Below, in pieces: positions 61,621 to 64,000 of a stretch of DNA of 64,000 bases. Origin of the DNA: Chamaelirium japonicum (Eukaryota > Streptophyta > Magnoliopsida > Liliales > Melanthiaceae); NCBI GenBank assembly GCA_947650365.1, contig CANTAL010000197.1, positions 1-64,000 on the forward strand, written 5' to 3'. The translations under genes were made by a program, and so were the position numbers. Numbering within the stretch: the stretch's first letter is position 1; every line of letters begins with the position of its first letter. The notes below the pieces were generated by a model. It was given only the letters and a program-made list of their open reading frames with translations, had not been told where the DNA came from and ran no database searches.

Positions 61621-64000
61621 CGAATGGATCGTACGAATGAATTAGAATAGATCGTGCGAATGAATAAGAATGGATACATTCTTGCGAATGAATTAGAATG
61701 GATCATATGAATGAATTAGATTGGATCGTATGAATGAATTTGAATGGATCGTACGTATGAATTTGAATAGATTGTGCGAATGAATTAGAATGGATCGTAC
61801 AAATGAATTAGAATGGATATATTCGTGCAAATGAATTAGAATAGATCGTACGAATGAATTAGAATAGATCGTATGAATGAATTCGAATGCATCGTACGAA
61901 TGAATTAGAATGGATACATTCGTGCGAATGAATTAGAATGGATCATACGAAGGAATTAGGGAGGATCGTACGAATGAATTAGAATGGATACATTCGTGCG
62001 AAAGAATTAGAATGGATTGTATGAATGAATTAGAATGGATTGTATGAATGAATTAGAATGGATCGTGCGAATGAATTAGAATTGATCGTACGAATGAATT
62101 AGAATGGATCGTGCGAATGAATTACAATGGATCGTACGACTGAATTAGAATAGATACATTTGTGCGAATGAATTAGAATGGATCGTACGAATGAGTAAGA
62201 ATGGATCATACGAATGAATTAGAATGGATCGTACGAATGAATTAGAATGGATCGTATGAATGAATTAGAATGGATCATGCAAATGAATTAGAATGGATCG
62301 TATAAATGAATTAATATGGATACTTTCGTGCGAATGAATTAGAATGGATCGTACGAATGAGTAAGAATGGATCGTACCAATGAAATAGAATGGATTGTAC
62401 GAATGAATTAGAATGGATCGTGCTAATGAATTAGAATGGATCGTACGAATGAATTAGAATAGATTGTGCGAATGAATTAGAATGGATTGTACGAATGAAT
62501 TATAATGGATACATTCGTGCGAATAAATTAGAATGGATCGTTTGAATAAATTAGAATGGATCATATGAATGAATTAGAATGGATCGTGCGAATGAATTAG
62601 AATGGATCGTACGAATGAATTAGAATGGATCGTGCGAATGAATTAGAATGGATCGTACGAATGAATTGGAATGGATACATTCGTGCGAATGAATTAGAAT
62701 GGATCGTACGAATGAGTAAGAATGGATCGTACGAATGAAATAGAATAGATCGTACGAATGAATTAGAATGGATCGTGCTAATGAATTAGAATGGATCGTA
62801 TGAATGAATTAGATTAGATTGTGCGAATGAATTAGAATGGATCATACGAATGAATTAGAATGGATACATTCGTGCGAAGGAATTAGAATGTATCGTACGA
62901 ATGGATCGTATGAAGGAATTGGAATGAATTAGAATGGATACATTCGTGCGAATGAATTAGAATGGATAGTATGAATGAAATAGAATGGATCGTATGAATG
63001 AAATAGAATAGACCGTGCTAATGAATTAGAATGGATCGTACGAATGTATTAGAAAAGATTGTGCGAATGAATTAGAACGGATCGTACGAATGAATTAGAA
63101 TGGATACATTCGTGCGAATGAATTAGAATAGATCATATGAATGAATTAGATTGGATCGTATGAATGAATTAGAATGGATCATACGAATGAATTAGAATGG
63201 ATACATTCGTGCGAATGAATTAGAATGGATCATACGAAGGAATTAGGGTGGATCGCACGAATGAATTAGAATGGATACATTCGTGCGAAAGAATTAGAAT
63301 GGCTTGTATGAATGAATTAGAATGGATCGTGCGAATGAATTAGAATGGATCGTACGTATAAATTAGAATGGATTGTGCGAATGAATTAGAATGGATCGTA
63401 CGAATGAATTAGAATGGATATATTCGTGCGAATGAATTAGAATAGATCGTACGAATGAATTAGAATAGATCGTATGAATGAATTCGAATGGATCGTACGA
63501 ATGAATTAGAATGGATACATTCGTGTGAATGAATTAGAATGGATCATACGAAGGAATTAGGGTGGATCGTACGAATGAATTAGAATGGTTACATTCGTGC
63601 GAAAGAATTAGAATGGATTGTATGAATGAATTAGAATGGATCGTATGAATGAATTAGAATGGATCGTGCGAATGAATTAGAATTGATCGTATGAATGAAT
63701 TAGAATGGATCGTGCGAATGGATTAGAATGGATCGTACGAATGAATTAGAATGGATACATTCGTGCGAATGAATTAGAATCGATCGTACGAATGAGTACG
63801 AATGGATCGTACGAATGAATTAGATTGGATCATACGAATGAATTAGAATGGATCATGCTAATGAATTAGAATGGATCGTACGAATGAATTAGAATAGATT
63901 GTTCCAATGAATTAGAATGGATCGTACGAATGAATTAGAATGGATCGTATGAATGAATTTGAATGGATCGTGCGAATGAATTAGAATGGATCGTACGAAT
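61621..64000 (+). repeat. Forward block F30 to the window edge
   Basis: About 100 forward monomers. GGG markers are at 61959 (GGGAGG variant), 63246 and 63560; the last spacing, 314 bp, equals 13 monomers with three 28-mers. The array continues past the window. Confidence 0.94.
62410..63170 (+). repeat. 6.7-kb spaced duplication, downstream copy
   Basis: Partner of 55780-56460. The reverse block R28 and island R29 lie between the two copies. Confidence 0.84.

Larger units (their letters stand above)
1..64000. repeat. 23/28-bp satellite array filling the window
   Basis: Every line of the window reads as a tandem 23-bp monomer or its reverse complement. The monomer is GAATGAATTA, then GAATGGATCG, then TAC (often TAT or TGC). 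A 28-bp form has ACATT inserted after GGAT and usually ends CGTGC; 19-bp forms lack 4 bp near the start. There is no non-repeat stretch anywhere, so no gene, promoter, RNA gene or mobile element can be supported. Length and organisation are typical of eukaryotic satellite DNA; I do not recognise the family or species. The array is mosaic in orientation, with about 58 switches itemised below. Block edges are good to a few bases. Confidence 0.97.

Noticed and set aside
1..64000. CRISPR array
   Set aside because: Repeats are directly adjacent with no unique spacers, they mutate freely, and orientation flips. There are no cas genes.
1..64000. Telomere or simple microsatellite repeat
   Set aside because: The period is 23-28 bp with higher-order structure, not a 5-8-bp telomeric unit.
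1..64000. CENP-B box
   Set aside because: The monomer has TTCG in reverse but no CGGG half-site, so the mammalian CENP-B motif is not present.
1..64000. Bacterial or phage iterons, or a replication origin
   Set aside because: 64 kb of degenerate monomers with no adjacent replication gene is not an iteron set; scale and organisation fit eukaryotic satellite.

Overview
The whole 64-kb window is one uninterrupted satellite DNA array. I find no protein-coding gene, RNA gene, transposon or unique spacer sequence. The basic unit is a 23-bp monomer built from two related 10-bp halves, GAATGAATTA and GAATGGATCG, followed by TAC (about 35% GC). About one monomer in six or seven is a 28-bp form carrying an extra ACATT after GGAT, and a few are 19-bp forms. 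At about 23.7 bp each, the window holds roughly 2,700 monomers. This size, the many mutated copies, the kilobase-scale higher-order repeats and the C/T and G/A variation concentrated at the monomer's CpG sites point to eukaryotic constitutive heterochromatin (pericentromeric, subtelomeric or a heterochromatic arm). I cannot name the species, and no flanking unique DNA is present to place the array on a chromosome.

Orientation is the unusual property. I call a block forward (F) when the top strand reads GAATGAATTAGAATGG and reverse (R) when it reads CCATTCTAATTCATTC. The array switches orientation about 58 times, giving 30 F blocks (about 36.4 kb) and 29 R blocks (about 27.6 kb), from under 40 bp to 7.8 kb long. 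Layout: 1-20 kb is F-rich with short R inserts; 20-28.6 kb is R-rich and built from a 3.33-kb higher-order repeat that includes its own switches; 28.6-45.3 kb is mostly R with F blocks of about 0.3-1 kb, arranged in nested repeats with offsets near 3.0, 6.05-6.3 and 6.84 kb; 45.3-60.4 kb is almost all F with 2.64-kb, 546-bp and about 0.93-kb higher-order repeats; 60.4-64 kb has one 0.7-kb R block and otherwise F.

Marker monomers occur in a preferred order in F blocks and in the mirror order in R blocks. They include GAGTAAG, then GAAATAG, then GTGCTAATG; and GAAGGAATTAGGGTGG, then a 28-mer, then GAAAGAATTAG. R blocks are therefore inverted copies of the same higher-order repeat, not a separate satellite family. 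One clean higher-order unit (58932-59858) is 927 bp, exactly 39 monomers of which six are 28-mers.

The strongest single structure is a young giant palindrome at 40272-41843: two 728-bp arms that differ at only four bases, all transitions, around a 116-bp centre. It sits where a related copy 6-7 kb upstream has no inverted arm, so it looks like a fold-back duplication caught soon after it formed. Many other switches fall on the self-complementary tetramers of the monomer (GATC, GTAC, AATT) or on 5-7-bp microhomologies, which suggests how inversions keep arising. The longest open frames (60-93 codons) are translations of the repeat and are not genes.
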